Shown: positions 33,341 through 44,848, counted from the stretch's first letter. The stretch: 64,000 nt of DNA from Byssothecium circinans (GCA_010015675.1 ML976983.1:1084782-1148781), one strand, 5' to 3'. The notes: generated from the letters alone by a model not told the origin. Numbers and translations: made by a program.

Positions 33341-33691
33341 ATCCAGCTTCGAGAGGATCTCCTGAGATGTTAGATGGTAAGTATCCAAACGCGATGACGA
33401 AGCCGATACAATGTCATCGTCGAAAACTACGTGAGGGAGAGACAGGAGTCGCCAGCGAAACAGCGTGCCCCTTTCTCTATGATTGCAAAATAGTCTAATC
33501 GAACTAATGATTGTCCGACCAATGTAAAGCTCTAAATATTCATCGGCGAAGTTCATCTGCACTGCTGAGTAAGCGCGTGCACACTAGTCGTGATAGGCCA
33601 GAACTCACACCATGCTGACCTCATTCTATCTAACATTTTGCGGCGAACACGGAGGTCTCCAATACACCACCTGCAACACACATCCAGAACA
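33341..33691. other. intergenic, divergent promoter region
   Basis: 351 bp between the deacetylase start and GRX5. If the deacetylase starts at 33556, the shared promoter shrinks to 135 bp. Confidence 0.5.
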
Positions 33692-34327
33692 ATGTTTGCA
33701 AGGCGAGCAATCCCTTCGGTCTACTGCCCCTCCTCACATCTCAACTTCATCCGACTAACGAATATCTAGGCCTTCCGCGCCGCCACGCGCGCAACTCGCC
33801 CTCTTGCCTCCACCATGACCCCCCGATTCCTCACACCAATGCAGATGCGCATGCTCTCGGATGAGATGCGAAGCGCAATTGACAAAGCTGTTTCCTCGGC
33901 ACCTGTCGTACTGTTCATGAAGGGCACACCCGAGACTCCTCAGTGTGGGTTCTCGAGAGCGAGTATACAGATTCTGGGGATGCAGGGCGTGGATCCGGAG
34001 AAGTTCACAGCCTTCAATGTGCTCGAGGATCAGGACTTGAGGTCAGGTATGTCATCTCAAGAGATAGGGAGAGTGTCATGTGAGGGGCAGCATACGAGCG
34101 GGACTGTTTGTGGAGGACTCGGACGAACAGAAGCTAATTGCTTGATTGTAGGTATCAAAGAATACTCAGAGTGGCCTACGATACCGCAACTCTACGTCGA
34201 CAAGGAGTTCGTTGGTGGCTGCGATATTCTCATGACGATGCACCAGGACGGTTCGCTAGCGAAGATGCTGGAAGAAAAGGGCGTGCTTGTCCCGGCGTCA
34301 CAAGATAGCGCTGACCCACCAAAATAA
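33692..34327 (+). CDS. GRX5: monothiol glutaredoxin, mitochondrial (Grx5)
   Basis: Exons 33692-33718, 33770-34046 and 34152-34327; 159 aa. The 27-nt first exon is supported by a CTAAC branch point and by a resulting basic, Ala/Arg-rich presequence ([20 protein letters not shown]), as expected for import. The active site PQCGFSRA near residue 68 is the CGFS class; [19 protein letters not shown] carries the glutathione-binding TIPQ and GGCD motifs. Grx5 transfers Fe-S clusters in the mitochondrial matrix. An ATG at 33815 (second exon) could give a form without presequence. The first intron has a non-consensus GTCTAC donor. Confidence 0.95.
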
Positions 34328-34783
34328 GAGACAGCACATGTGAGGGGAGGAGACGGGAAATAAGAGGCCACAATGATTGTACCATAATGACGAGGTCTCT
34401 GCACGATGACTTCTAAATTGGCTTCCAGGGTAATTTGTCTCATGTACGATTCGAAGTGTATGAGTGCTGAAATTTAATGGGTACAAGACTTGTAGTAAGT
34501 TCATCGTCGTCTTCTGAGCTTTACTCCGGTCATTCATCGGCAGCCCACAACCATGATTCCCATGCTGTATCTTGTTTACCGTCACTCCCTCTCGCTCCCG
34601 AGTTTTAGACGTTGCTTGTCTATGGTTCATTGAGATCTCGTCCGCGGTTGCCAACGGAGCCGGAACATCCCAAAAGCCTAATCCAACGTCGTTCCTTCCT
34701 CTTCAGACCCAACCCTCACCAACCCCACATTTCAACTCCTACCGCCTCATCTCATCTCTCACATTCATCCCCTCAACCTCACA
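34328..34783. other. intergenic
   Basis: 456 bp. The right half (from 34660) is pyrimidine-rich and looks like the promoter/leader of the next gene. No other feature. Confidence 0.55.
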
Positions 34784-35294
34784 ATGCCGACTGAGCGCCC
34801 TATTCGGGCCATTCGCTCCGGCCGCGGTGTCATGGTTCTCCCGAAAGGACCTGCATCTGCGCTTGCGCCTGCCTCTCGCGCCAAATCTGTCCCAGCTTCA
34901 GTTGTCTTCAAAAGGCCGGCAGCATTGAAAAAGAGCCACAAGAAGGTCGAGTTCACGCCCACACTTGTCACTAATGTTTCTTATCTCCCCATCGTTCCAT
35001 CGAGCCCGCACTCCAGCGGCCCTTCAAAGCACGGAAGCGCCCACAACAGGAGGGATGTTGCACATCCGCTGGAAACGTGGTTCGCGGGTACTTTCCCACC
35101 TGCTCAGAGATGACGTGGTGAGGAGCGGGCTAATACGGATTATAGGTCGGATGAGCGAGTACCGCGAGCATCTCTATATGAAGACTACCGCAAAGCTCAA
35201 CGAGTCTTACAATACCCTCATCAACGGTCCGCAATCACTAGCTCAGTCCATCCCATTCAATTCATTAACCCTTTCAAGACCTACACAACGTTAA
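34784..35294 (+). CDS. conserved-looking small protein, tandem with the next gene
   Basis: Exons 34784-35087 and 35146-35294, 58-nt intron; 150 aa. Splicing is favoured because it joins ETWFAG to RMSEYREHLYMKTTAKLNES in frame, giving a coherent amphipathic tail, whereas reading through stops after seven codons. The N-terminal 60 residues are basic and Ala/Pro-rich. Function not recognised. It ends only 10 nt before the ATG of the next ORF on the same strand, which is unusual for a fungus and suggests a shared transcript or that this ORF lies in the long leader of its neighbour. Confidence 0.55.
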
Positions 35295-35304
35295 CCTCGT
35301 CGCC

Positions 35305-35961
35305 ATGTCCTCACCCCCAATCACACCCTCCGCAAAGACATCGCCTCCCAAGATCACAATCTCCGCAAAATTCGACCACGCCCGCCAGAAACTCTTCAAC
35401 CCAATCGGCGAGTACACGATCACGACGTCGACTATCAATGCCTCAGGCCAACTCGTAAAGACGCCCGTTCCACTCCAGCAGAAACTCTCTGCCTTTACAG
35501 ACAGCTACAAGCAGAAATACAAAGAACTACAAGCAATGCACAAGCGGTGGGAGATTATCATGGGCGAACTGTGGAAGACAGGTGTCACTTGCCTAGGCGA
35601 AGAAACTATGGCCTCACTCTTCATCGTCACTCCAGAAGCCGAAGCCTTGCCCCCCACGAAAGAAGACTCCCTATTCATTCCCGAGCATTCACCCGATCTA
35701 AATGGCAACGAAACCGGGAAGAAGCGCGTCGCGTTCCAGGAGTCGACGCCTGAGCTTCCTAGCCTTCTGCTCCGACCTTCAGTGCTGGAACCAGTGACCC
35801 AAGCACCCGTATTGTCGGAGGAAATGGTGCGGGAAATCCAGAGTGAGGTGATCAATCTGGGGAATGAGCAGGTGGATGAGTTGATGAGGGTTGCTGAGGA
35901 TCAGAAGAAGTTGTGGAAGAAGAAAATCGGGAATGTTATGCGGGCGCTGAAGGATGACTGA
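35305..35961 (+). CDS. hypothetical protein with C-terminal coiled coil
   Basis: Single exon, 218 aa, ATG in good context (GTCGCCATGTCC). Not recognised. The N-terminus is Pro/Ser/Thr-rich; LQQKLSAFTDSYKQKYKELQ (about residues 58-77) and the C-terminal 60 residues are helical with heptad-like spacing and end in a Lys-rich helix. No signal peptide or membrane segment. It could be a structural or complex subunit. It starts 10 nt after the stop of the upstream ORF. Confidence 0.65.
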   Translation: MSSPPITPSAKTSPPKITISAKFDHARQKLFNPIGEYTITTSTINASGQLVKTPVPLQQKLSAFTDSYKQKYKELQAMHKRWEIIMGELWKTGVTCLGEETMASLFIVTPEAEALPPTKEDSLFIPEHSPDLNGNETGKKRVAFQESTPELPSLLLRPSVLEPVTQAPVLSEEMVREIQSEVINLGNEQVDELMRVAEDQKKLWKKKIGNVMRALKDD

Positions 35962-36398
35962 GTGGTGCGGGGATGGTGCTGAGCCGACTATGTAATTCGT
36001 GGTGGGAGCTTCTGTTGTACAATATGGACCGCTGCGAGATGGGTGCGGTCCTCAGAGAGCAGACACTCTAAGGTATCTAAATCTACTCATGAGAGGGACA
36101 TCTAGAGGTATGGCGGAATTGATACTCTCTCAAAATCTCGGGACGGGGATGCTGTTATGGAGAACGATAGCGTATGGATATGTGCAAGGATGCGCAGGCG
36201 ATGTATTAGATATCGATACCCCCTTCAGCAACGCGCAATACGAAATGTCTCCGATTCTTCAAACAGATATAAAATACACAACGAATACACAGAATTACAG
36301 TCTAATCAATCTATGAGGATATCATCCGATGGCAAAACAAGCACGCTCCCCCAAAAGAGCACGCTCCCCAAAAATGCTGACAGCAAAGAAAACTCCCT
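35962..36398. other. intergenic, convergent 3' flanks
   Basis: 437 bp between convergent stop codons. A duplicated AGCACGCTCCCC (36340-36370) is the only local repeat seen. Confidence 0.55.
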
Positions 36399-37642
36399 CT
36401 AATCAAAAGAGCTCTTAAACACCCACCTCTGATCCTCCGGCGTCGAAAACGGCACCCCCAACTCAAACAGCCTCACCACCGCATCCGCAAAGTCCCTAAA
36501 GAACGCCTCGTTATCCCTCGCATACGTCTCGGCGTACTGCCTAAAGCTCTTATCCCTCACAATCTCCATATCCGTGGGCAGCATCATAAGAGACTTTGTC
36601 TTAACATCTTCGAATTGCTTGGGCCCATTCCACTTCTTATACGCCCACTTCTCCTCGAGCAGCAACTTGAAGTAATCATTCGTCAGCGTCGTCGGCGAGA
36701 ATGTCCATGGGCCCTCGAACCCGGAACGATCGGTATGGCAACGACCCAGCGCATGAGCGCCCGACAGCGCAACCATTTCCCTGTCGCCGAAGCCCATGCG
36801 GCCGAAGATGGCGCGGATGTGCGAGGCGCCTTGCGCAGCGTCGGGGAGACGGCCATCGGGCGTGCAGAAGGCGACGTCGCGGTCCTGACGGCCAGGGCGG
36901 AAGGGGATCTTTGGCCCTTGCATTTCCTGGATCGCGCAGACACCGGCGAGGATCCAGAGGTCCGAGTACGAGATCCACGGGTTCGCGGCTTTGATGGGGT
37001 CGAGGAAGTCGCGGGCGGCTTTTAGACCGGCGTTGGCGCCGTGGTCGCCTTCGGGGGCGAAGCGCATGGTGGCGCCGTTGGAGCCGCCGGTTCCGGTGGC
37101 TGCGTCGTAGCTGTTGCTGTGTTAGTATCTTGCTTTGCTTTGCTTTGTTTTAGTAAGGTATCTGAGGGGTTCGAGGGAGGAGGAAGAGGCAGAGGAAGAG
37201 GAAGAGGGAGGGAAAAGTCTTCTACATACGTCCCAGAAGCATGCCATGCCAACCTCAGCAACACAGGCCCGTAACTCCCATCGTCATAGTCATCCTTCTC
37301 CTCCAGCCTCTTCGCCACCTGGTCATACACATGCTGATAGTCCTCAAACGTGGGTGAAGTCAGGTACCTGGTCTTCGCCTTGGGTTCCTGGCCAAACCAT
37401 TCCGGCTTCTGTGTGTAGAGGCCGTAGCCTGCCGCCAGGGCGAAGAGAGCTCCTCCGCCCCAGATCAATCCCTTGGGGTTACCTTCGTATTTGTCAGGTT
37501 GTTCGGGCGCGGGCGAGGAGTATGTGCGTCGCTGGTAGTGGGATTGGGCAGGCGCGGCGAAGCGGGCGGTGCGGGCCGTGGTTCGGAGAGAGGGGGTGGT
37601 GGTGCGCAGGGCGCGGGTGAGGGCCCGGGAGGCGGATGCCAT
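36399..37642 (-). CDS. CCP1: cytochrome c peroxidase, mitochondrial
   Basis: Exons 37230-37642 and 36399-37110; the 119-nt intron is long for this window and has a strong CT tract; 374 aa. Residues 1-40 are an Arg/Ser/Thr presequence, and a hydrophobic segment ([16 protein letters not shown], about 50-65) is the bipartite sorting signal to the intermembrane space. Distal site [12 protein letters not shown] (His near 134) and proximal site [12 protein letters not shown] (His near 257) are complete; the MMLPTDMEI segment follows as in class I heme peroxidases. The enzyme reduces hydrogen peroxide with electrons from cytochrome c. The length matches fungal orthologues (about 360-375 aa). Confidence 0.95.
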
Positions 37643-38592
37643 TGTGTGCGATGTCGTTGTAGTCGTGGCGAGGTAGTAGAGAGGAAAAGAGAGGTATGTT
37701 GTTGTTGTCGCTGTCAATAGACGTCAGCTATCCAGCAACGATTTTTCTGTTGATAAGCTCGATCGCTCAGTCGTGCTTCTTTCTGGAGTCCAATGGATGA
37801 AAAGAGCGTGTGATAAAAACCTCCTTGATGGAAATAAGAAGAAAAGGAAAGAAGAATCAGCAAGCGGCAAACTTATTCTTCTTGTACTGCTCCCTTCAAA
37901 CTTCCATCTCCTTCGCCGCGGTTTGACCCGCGCGCACGTTATCGAAGTGGGACCTTTTCACCACTCCCGAGCCACCTCCGAGCCAATCAGTCGCACGAAT
38001 TTCACACATTGTCCAGAACGTCGTTGCTCAGATAAGCTCGAGTGCCGCTGCTTGCAAATGCGTTAGGGGAGGATTTCCGAGGAGAGGGCAGAAGGCGTGA
38101 GTGCCCGGAGCGTGCGTGCTGCTTACTGTAGGTAGGAAGCTGCAGTCTGCAGAGCCTCAATCTTCCTGGTCATGCGGCCTGATTCGGTGTCGGGCTAGAT
38201 CGACAAGTCCCGAGGGAGGGGTAAAAACGTGCTGGTGGAGACGTTCCATGTCCATGATAAAGGGATGCATGTGTGTCGTTCGCGCTTCTAATGTACGAGA
38301 GTGCAATGTGCTGCAATAGTATTTATGAAAAGCGTCTATGTATGCACCCAGGTATCGTCGTGATTCCCGGTAGGTCCTATCCCCAGCTCCGCCACGACGC
38401 CGGTAAGTGAACTAGATATTGAAAGAATGAAGACATGGACAGAAAGAATTAAAATCATGAACAAGAACGAGACCCAGACCATCCACCATGATTATGCCAG
38501 CGCGCGAACTCCGTTCCGATGCCAACCAGCCATTAAGTCCCCAACCGTCCAACCCGTAAACACCTTGCTATCCCGAGGTCATCATAAGCAGG
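37643..38592. other. intergenic
   Basis: 950 bp: CCP1 promoter on the left, 3' flank of the F-box-like gene on the right. No supported gene or repeat. Confidence 0.55.
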
Positions 38593-39822
38593 TTAAATGT
38601 AGAAATTGTTGCTGGGTGTCGAGCTTCCAGAAAACGGGAACGTAACAGGTGCATTGCTGGGCGCCCGAGCCCTCAGATCCGCCACCTCCTTCTCCAGCTT
38701 TGGCTTCAGCTGCAGCCAGGACGTATTGTTAGCCTCCTTCGGTATTTGGATAGCCCGACGGTATGCTGGGCAGCACTCCATTTCGCGTACCGTAATGGAC
38801 AGGTGCGACGCCTTTTCAGCAAAGTACTCTTTTCGCTGCGACTTTCGTTGCTGGTATTTCAAGCTCTTCGAGTGCCGCGTATTATCCTCCCAAGCTTGCA
38901 TGGCATCTGCAAAACGGCGACGCTCTTCAACCAGTTCTTGCTTGTTCGCTATCCACGTGCGCATTTCGGCAAACCAAGTCGTGCGATCCGCTGCGCTCTC
39001 GCGCTCGTATTCGGCGACGAGAGCTTTTGCGTCTGATTTGAGATAGACGGTCTTGAGGGAATGGGTTGTGGCAGGGCCAACGCCGGTGAAGTTACCCCAT
39101 GAGTCGAAGATAGCAGATGGTAAGCACTTTTGGAGATAGGAAAGGTCCTCGCCAGTGGAGTCTTTCATTAACGCAGCCATATCTTGCTCCTTGACGGTTT
39201 TTGCCTGTAGACAGTTCTTGCACCAGCGGCGGAGGAAAGCCCAATACGTCTTGCGCGTTGATGGAGTGCCGCAGCTCATGCAGCCGTGACCGTGTCGGAG
39301 GTGCGCGTATTGGAACTCGGTGAGCTCTGACGGCGGATCAGGCAGAGTACCGTGGTAGTAGTGACTCCTGCTGTGCTTCCAGAGCATGGGATTGTCCCTT
39401 AAGAAGCGGTAGCATGATGCGATCTTGGTCCGCATTTCGAGCAGTTGGGCGGGGTTGGAGAACGACAGGATAGTGAACCAGGTGTCCAGATCAATTGATT
39501 TGCCGATAACCTTTCCTCGGCGGAACTTTGGTGGCGGTATGCGATGTGCTGTAGCAGTAGGTATCCTGGCCGGGGCCTCTGTGGCAACCACTGTGGTCGA
39601 TATCGACATCTCTCTTCTCTGAACATGTTCGCCCTCGTCGCGTTTCCGCTTTCGGTCCGGTTCAATGTCGACGCCCGGAATCAAGCGTACACGCTGTGTC
39701 TTTGCCGGTGCTCGCTTACCGCCTGGCTTTCGATAATTGATAACTCCGCTGTAGGGCAGAGGGGGCGCATTCAGAGGGGTTTGCTTGTTAACCTTGAAGA
39801 CAGCTTGCGTCGAGTTGACCAT
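38593..39822 (-). CDS. F-box-like protein with Cys4 motif
   Basis: 409 aa from the first in-frame ATG (39822); the frame is open a little further upstream without ATG. Residues about 110-155 (DLDTWFTILSFSNPAQLLEM, then SCYRFLRDNPMLWKHSRSHY) read as a fungal F-box: LDTW..ILSFS..A.L followed by the CRFL..NP.LW tail. Just after, CMSCGTPSTRK and WCKNCLQ form a CxxC..CxxC zinc ribbon found in this fungal family. The C-terminal 170 residues are helical and charged. It probably serves as substrate adaptor of an SCF ubiquitin ligase, substrate unknown. Confidence 0.75.
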   Translation of the reverse strand: MVNSTQAVFKVNKQTPLNAPPLPYSGVINYRKPGGKRAPAKTQRVRLIPGVDIEPDRKRKRDEGEHVQRREMSISTTVVATEAPARIPTATAHRIPPPKFRRGKVIGKSIDLDTWFTILSFSNPAQLLEMRTKIASCYRFLRDNPMLWKHSRSHYYHGTLPDPPSELTEFQYAHLRHGHGCMSCGTPSTRKTYWAFLRRWCKNCLQAKTVKEQDMAALMKDSTGEDLSYLQKCLPSAIFDSWGNFTGVGPATTHSLKTVYLKSDAKALVAEYERESAADRTTWFAEMRTWIANKQELVEERRRFADAMQAWEDNTRHSKSLKYQQRKSQRKEYFAEKASHLSITVREMECCPAYRRAIQIPKEANNTSWLQLKPKLEKEVADLRARAPSNAPVTFPFSGSSTPSNNFYI

Positions 39823-40958
39823 TGCGGTCAGCAGGTCAGCAGCAGCTATGGAATCCGGACGATGAGACACGCTTCCTCTCTCTTGCTCCTGTGTCTGGCC
39901 GCTACCATAAGGGATCCCGGTGGTCGTTGTTGAATGTATACGTATGTGTGAAGGTTGGCGGGGCGTGGATGAGGGAGGGAAGCTGGATCTGAGACGTTGG
40001 TGTCGATTTTGAAGCCGAAGCTTAGACTAGCGGAAGCGAGCAGGTGCTTGCGTTCAAGTAAGGAAACGCCGCGCAGGTCATCTCGACATCAGCCTGTTCT
40101 GCTGCCAGTGACTGTGCCCCGGATATATGCGCTAGGCACTGTGCATTCTTTCTGTCACTGCAAGATGGTAGCAGGTCGCATTGTACTGCGGGACTGTCCG
40201 CTGGTGGCCCGTGTTGCGCCAAGATCATCTAGCCTCATACGGCCTAGTCTGGAGGCGGCTGCCGATCGTGCCCAGGGACAAGAGCCGAAAACCCCTAGTC
40301 GGATTAGATATCATCCGGGCCTCAAAAGTTCGAAATTTCAAATCCGAAAGTTCAGGAAACGCTTCGTCATCAAGTAGCTGACTCGGCACCATCGGCACAG
40401 TCGTTCGTCTCGAGTGTTCGTACAATGGGTAAGTAAATAAGCAATCATGAAAAATAGCTGCAGCGCTGCATCTCTTCAATATAATACCATAAAGTTATCC
40501 TATGGGAATAGAACGAGTTGGGGAACACGTACAACTCAAGTAAACATCGTTCCAATTTGCTATTCTACATACGACTGTGGTATGTACCACGCGATTGCTA
40601 GTTTTCTTGCGCTTGATTATAAAGCCATCCACGTGAGGTGCGTCTGCCCCAACTTCCTATTCAGACCACAGTTCGTCCCAACCCTGGTCAACCAAGAAAA
40701 ATGCGGGGGCGGAACTCGCACGGAGAGTCGGTCGGAGACAGACAGATGACCGAGGTCGGCGTTATATCGTCATCTTTTTTGTGAGCTTGCCCATACCCGC
40801 TGACTTCTTCTTCTGCTTCTCTCTTCAACTCTTCGCCCTCTTCAACGTGTTGTTAAAGACATCTGGAGTGTTCCAAGGTTGGATCGCGATCACGTGACGC
40901 GCCTGATTGGAGAAAGACTGCAAGAAGAAGAAGAAGAAGAAGGAAGAAGAAAGTCAGC
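39823..40958. other. intergenic divergent promoter region
   Basis: 1.1 kb between divergent starts. A GATCACGTGACG motif lies at 40888-40899 and a GAA-rich microsatellite at about 40921-40955, just before the transporter ATG. A 100-codon ORF at 40447-40749 is unsupported. Confidence 0.55.
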
Positions 40959-42671
40959 ATGTTTTTTCGAAAAGAAAGTAAGCAAAAAGCTCTTCGTCAC
41001 ATTTTGCCTTCCATCCTAACCAACGGGAGAACATATCCAAGAATCACTCGACCCGACAACCTCACCCTACGATGGCACGGGCTACGTCGACGATGCGCCT
41101 GATATGGTCGCTTGCCCAGCGCACACCACGGAGCGCAAATTAGTAACTAGGATTGACCTCCATGTTGTGCCCTTTCTCTGCATCATGTACCTGCTCGCCT
41201 TTTTAGACAGGGTCAACATCGCGAATGCAAATGTCTTTGGTCTCTCGACTGAGCTTAATATCGTGGATGGTAACAAGTACAACACCGCCTTGGTCATCTT
41301 CTTCGTTCCCTACATCCTTTTCGAGATCCCCAGCAATATTCTCCTCAAGAAACTGAAGCCCAGGATTTGGCTGAGTATTTGCATGTTCGGCTTTGGTCTG
41401 AGTTCGTTTCCCCCCTAAGTTATTTTGCTTGTGATGGGTATGGGATGCTGATAGTAGGGAATAGTCACCTTGTGCCAAGGCTTCGTGCAGAACTATAGTG
41501 GTCTCCTCACTACTCGCTTCCTCCTTGGCCTCTTCGAAACGGGCATGTTTCCAGGCGCCTTCTACTTGATCGGCATGTGGTACAGACGGAATGAAGCGCA
41601 GAAACGCTACACTTTCTTCTTTTCGTCGACGACACTAGCGGGCGCTTTCGGTGGGCTGTTGGCAAGCGCAATTGGTAAAATGGACGGTATGATGGGGTAT
41701 CGGGGATGGCGTTGGTAAGAATACAAATTGAACCCGCAAGAGAGAAGCGCATTGACTTAGTACTTCCTAGGATCTTTATACTGGAAGGCGTGCTTACGAT
41801 TGTGGTTTCGTTCTTTTTCTTCTTCTTGCTTCCGAATTTTCCAGAAGAGGTCAAGTGGTTGACGGAGGAGGAACGCGCCTATGTCAAAGCGAGGCTGCAA
41901 ATCGATCAAGGCAAGAGTGCGCGGGAACGGCCGATCCATGCCTCAGACGTAGGACGCGTATTCAAGGACCCGAAGATCATTGTCGGTGGATTCATGTTTG
42001 TGCCCCTCTTATCAGTCATCTGAAGTGCTATGCTAACAAACCCAAGGTACTTCGGCCTCATTGTCCCCGCATACGGTTACGCCTATTTCTCCCCCACCAT
42101 TATCCAATCCTACGGCTACTCACCCATCCAAACCCAACTCCATAGTGTGCCTCCCTGGGCCGCGGCCTTCGGCTTCGCCATGGTAATCGCGTGGTTCTCC
42201 GACCGTCTCAAGCACCGTTTCCTCTTCGTCATCTTCCCAATCTTAGTCTGCATCTCGGGCTTCGCTATCCTCCTCGCTGTCCACAACCACCGCCAGGTGC
42301 AATACGCCGCCCTATTCCTCATCGCCATGGGCGCCTACACCGCCATGCCCGTCATCGTTTGCTGGTTCAACATGAACCTCGGTGGCCATCATCGAAGAGC
42401 GATTGGTAGTGCGTGGCAAGTCGGGTTCGGGAATATCGGGGGTATTATTGCCGTGTATGCGTTTTTGAAGAAGGATGCGCCGAGGTATGTGCCGGGGTAT
42501 AGTATTTGTATTGGTTTTGTGTGTTTGAGTGCGTTGAGCTGTTTGCTGTATTTTGTGCTGTGTGCGTGGGCGAATCGGAGTAGGGATAAGTCAGTGAGGG
42601 ATGTAGGGCTGACCGAGTATGAGAAGACGGAGTTGGGGGATTTGAATCCGGATTATAGGTATTTGTTGTAG
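40959..42671 (+). CDS. MFS transporter, anion:cation symporter (ACS/allantoate permease-like) family
   Basis: Five exons: 40959-40977, 41030-41401, 41465-41714, 41771-41995, 42047-42671; 496 aa. Motifs of the Dal5-like ACS family: RIDLHVVPFLCIMYLLAFLD-RVN (TM1), FFVPYILFEIPSN (TM2), GLFETGMFPGAFYLIGMWY (TM4 region), RYTFFFSSTTLAGAFGGLLA, and in the C-half YFSPTIIQSYGYSPIQTQL and GSAWQVGFGNIGG. Hydrophobicity is consistent with 12 membrane helices, with a cytosolic central loop after the sixth. It likely imports a small anionic nutrient (allantoate, nicotinate or pantothenate type); the substrate cannot be read from sequence. Two donors (GTTCGT, GTTTGT) are non-consensus, but the flanking protein is continuous. 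Confidence 0.88.
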
Positions 42672-43018
42672 CGGAGATATGTTGGGGCTAGATTGTCGCG
42701 TTGCATGGGGTAGACCAGATCTCGAGAGAATATTGACGGAAGATATCTGATTGCTCATTCGGCTCTGAATATCGTCAAGTTGTGTACTTCTGGTTTATGG
42801 TATACCAACTGTTGGGAAGCCTTCTGAGCTCGACTGACTCTACTTTTGTTGTATCTTGTGACCTTTGCCATAGACTTGACAAGTATGTTTCTGTAATGTC
42901 GTATCACGATCGCTGACGGGCCGCTTCTGCTTGTGCTTGCAGCCTTGCAGTTGTCTGTATCTCTTCTTGGTACCCTTCATGTGTCCATTTAGCATCTCGT
43001 CCCTGAATCGTATCCTTT
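42672..43018. other. intergenic, convergent 3' flanks
   Basis: 347 bp between convergent genes; nothing recognised. Confidence 0.6.
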
Positions 43019-43879
43019 TCAGGTCACGCTCGGTGCTGTAGTAACACTCTCCGCATCCCCACTCTCCTGCCCCCAAATCTCTTTACTCTCGCTCTCCACC
43101 CCCTTCATCGCCTTAGCAACCTCCTCCAACCGATTCACCACCTCCAGCACCCCCTTATTAACCTTTTCAAAATACCGATCATTTGCCTCCCTCCGCTTGC
43201 GACTCAGCTCGATATCCTTCTCCGTCTCGCTCTCTAATTTACTCCTCTCGAATGTGCTCCCCAACCCCGCGCTAGGCACAGACGCATCCGAGTCCAGCTC
43301 TCTGATCCGCTCAGTGGTAGACGATGAGGAAAGGAGATCCGCGGCATCAGTGCCGGATGATTCCTTCGCAGACGACGACGATTGCAGCGATTCTTCGGCT
43401 TCGGAACGCGCCCATGCTTTTGCGAGGTCTATCTGTGCCGTTCTCAGATCTTCCAACGCGCGTGAATGTTCGCTGCCGAAGACGGTCATACCAGGCCCTT
43501 TTATGGCGCTGAGCTCGACTTCTTCGAGTGTGTTCTGCATCTCCGCCCATATTGCTTCGGCTCGGGACGAGGCTTCGGCATCGGCGGCGGCACTTTGGTG
43601 TTTCTGGTGCCGGATGAAGGGCGCGCTTGGGTTGGAGGAGGCGATACTAAGGTGCTCGCCATCGTACGCAGAGGTTGGCGGGAGTGGGCGTTTGGAGTCG
43701 GGCGCAAGGAGAGAGCGTTGTCGTGTTAGCGGGGTGCGGGAGGGCTTTTCGGGGGAGGCTCCGGGTGCGAGGAGGGATGCGTTAGAGGCATTGCGGGAAG
43801 GAGGGCCGACGAAGAGCGCGGGAGCTGGGAGGCGGTTTGACGTTGTTTTCGTGATTTTGTTGGTGTTGGAGGAAGACAT
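43019..43879 (-). CDS. conserved-looking hypothetical coiled-coil protein
   Basis: Single exon, 286 aa, clear ATG at 43879. Not recognised. Residues 1-85 are Ser/Pro/Arg-rich and disordered. Residues about 100-165 (EAIWAEMQNTLEEVELSA and EHSRALEDLRTAQIDLAKAW) and 215-265 (SETEKDIELSRKRREANDRY onward) are helical with heptad spacing. Between them is a Ser-rich acidic linker. No signal peptide or membrane span. A cytosolic or organelle-associated scaffold role is a guess. Confidence 0.65.
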   Translation of the reverse strand: MSSSNTNKITKTTSNRLPAPALFVGPPSRNASNASLLAPGASPEKPSRTPLTRQRSLLAPDSKRPLPPTSAYDGEHLSIASSNPSAPFIRHQKHQSAAADAEASSRAEAIWAEMQNTLEEVELSAIKGPGMTVFGSEHSRALEDLRTAQIDLAKAWARSEAEESLQSSSSAKESSGTDAADLLSSSSTTERIRELDSDASVPSAGLGSTFERSKLESETEKDIELSRKRREANDRYFEKVNKGVLEVVNRLEEVAKAMKGVESESKEIWGQESGDAESVTTAPSVT

Positions 43880-44187
43880 GTTGGGTGGTATTATATCGAA
43901 AGATATAAATTTGAGTTGTGAGATAATGCGGGACTTCTACACATCCTGAGGGGTTATGAAGATCCCAGCGCTTCTGTCCAACTTACATAGAGCTGTGGCA
44001 GCTGGATGTCGATGGAGCCGATAAGATAAGATAAGATGGCCGTGCATTGCGCTAAGCTTACGTGGTACTAGCGCTAGCGACCTGCCAAGCCGCACACCAC
44101 GAAAATACCTTCGTATTACACCTCCAACCCTCGACCGCCATCTAACCATCCTCACTCCCCAGCACATATCTTGACAACACCGCCAAG
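43880..44187. other. bidirectional promoter of the coiled-coil gene and RPS23
   Basis: 308 bp between divergent starts; the part near RPS23 is CT-rich, as in ribosomal protein promoters. No further element is certain. Confidence 0.5.
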
Positions 44188-44848
44188 ATGGGTAAAGGTA
44201 CGCATCTCCATCTACTATGCAGTCACAAGCACAGAAAATAGCACCCCTCCAAATTACGTTCCCTCTACGACCTACAACCCACCGTCTTCCTAGACCGCGC
44301 GCTCACAATTGATTGCAGGCAAGCCGAGAGGACTCAACGCCGCGCGCAAGCTCCAAAACCACCGCCGTGACAACCAATGGGCCGACCTTAACTTCAAGAA
44401 GAGGCTCCTCGGAACCGCCTACAAATCCTCTCCCTTCGGAGGCTCTTCGCACGCCAAGGGCATCGTCCTTGAAAAGGTCGGTGTTGAGGCCAAGCAGCCC
44501 AACTCTGCTATCCGGAAATGTGTCAGGGTTCAGTTGATCAAGAACGGAAAGAAGGTCACTGCTTTCGGTACGTCTTAGAAGATCACGCCACTACAAAATC
44601 GCAAAAGCGGTCTTCGTGGCGGGGATGGAGCAGTTGGGATGTGTAGAGGCATGGCTAATATACATGCAGTGCCCAACGACGGTTGCCTCAACTTCGTGGA
44701 CGAGAACGACGAAGTCCTGCTCGCTGGTTTCGGTCGCAAGGGCAAGGCCAAGGGTGATATTCCCGGTGTGCGCTTCAAGGTCGTGAAAGTGTCGGGTGTC
44801 GGTCTATCAGCACTGTGGAAGGAGAAGAAGGAGAAGCCTAGGTCATAA
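44188..44848 (+). CDS. RPS23: 40S ribosomal protein S23 (uS12)
   Basis: Exons 44188-44197, 44319-44567 and 44670-44848; 145 aa, exactly the eukaryotic length. The first exon codes only MGK and part of the next Gly codon, a common layout for fungal ribosomal genes. Signature [20 protein letters not shown] is the decoding-centre uS12 motif, and [20 protein letters not shown] follows. uS12 lies at the small-subunit A site and controls decoding accuracy. Introns of 121 and 102 nt are longer than the genome average here, as is usual for ribosomal protein genes. Confidence 0.98.

Noticed and set aside
36659..37025. High-GC overlapping ORFs on both strands within CCP1
   Set aside because: Shadows caused by GC-rich third positions in the CCP1 coding exon.
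40447..40749. 100-codon plus ORF in the F-box/transporter intergenic region
   Set aside because: ATG-initiated but without family features or conserved-looking segments.
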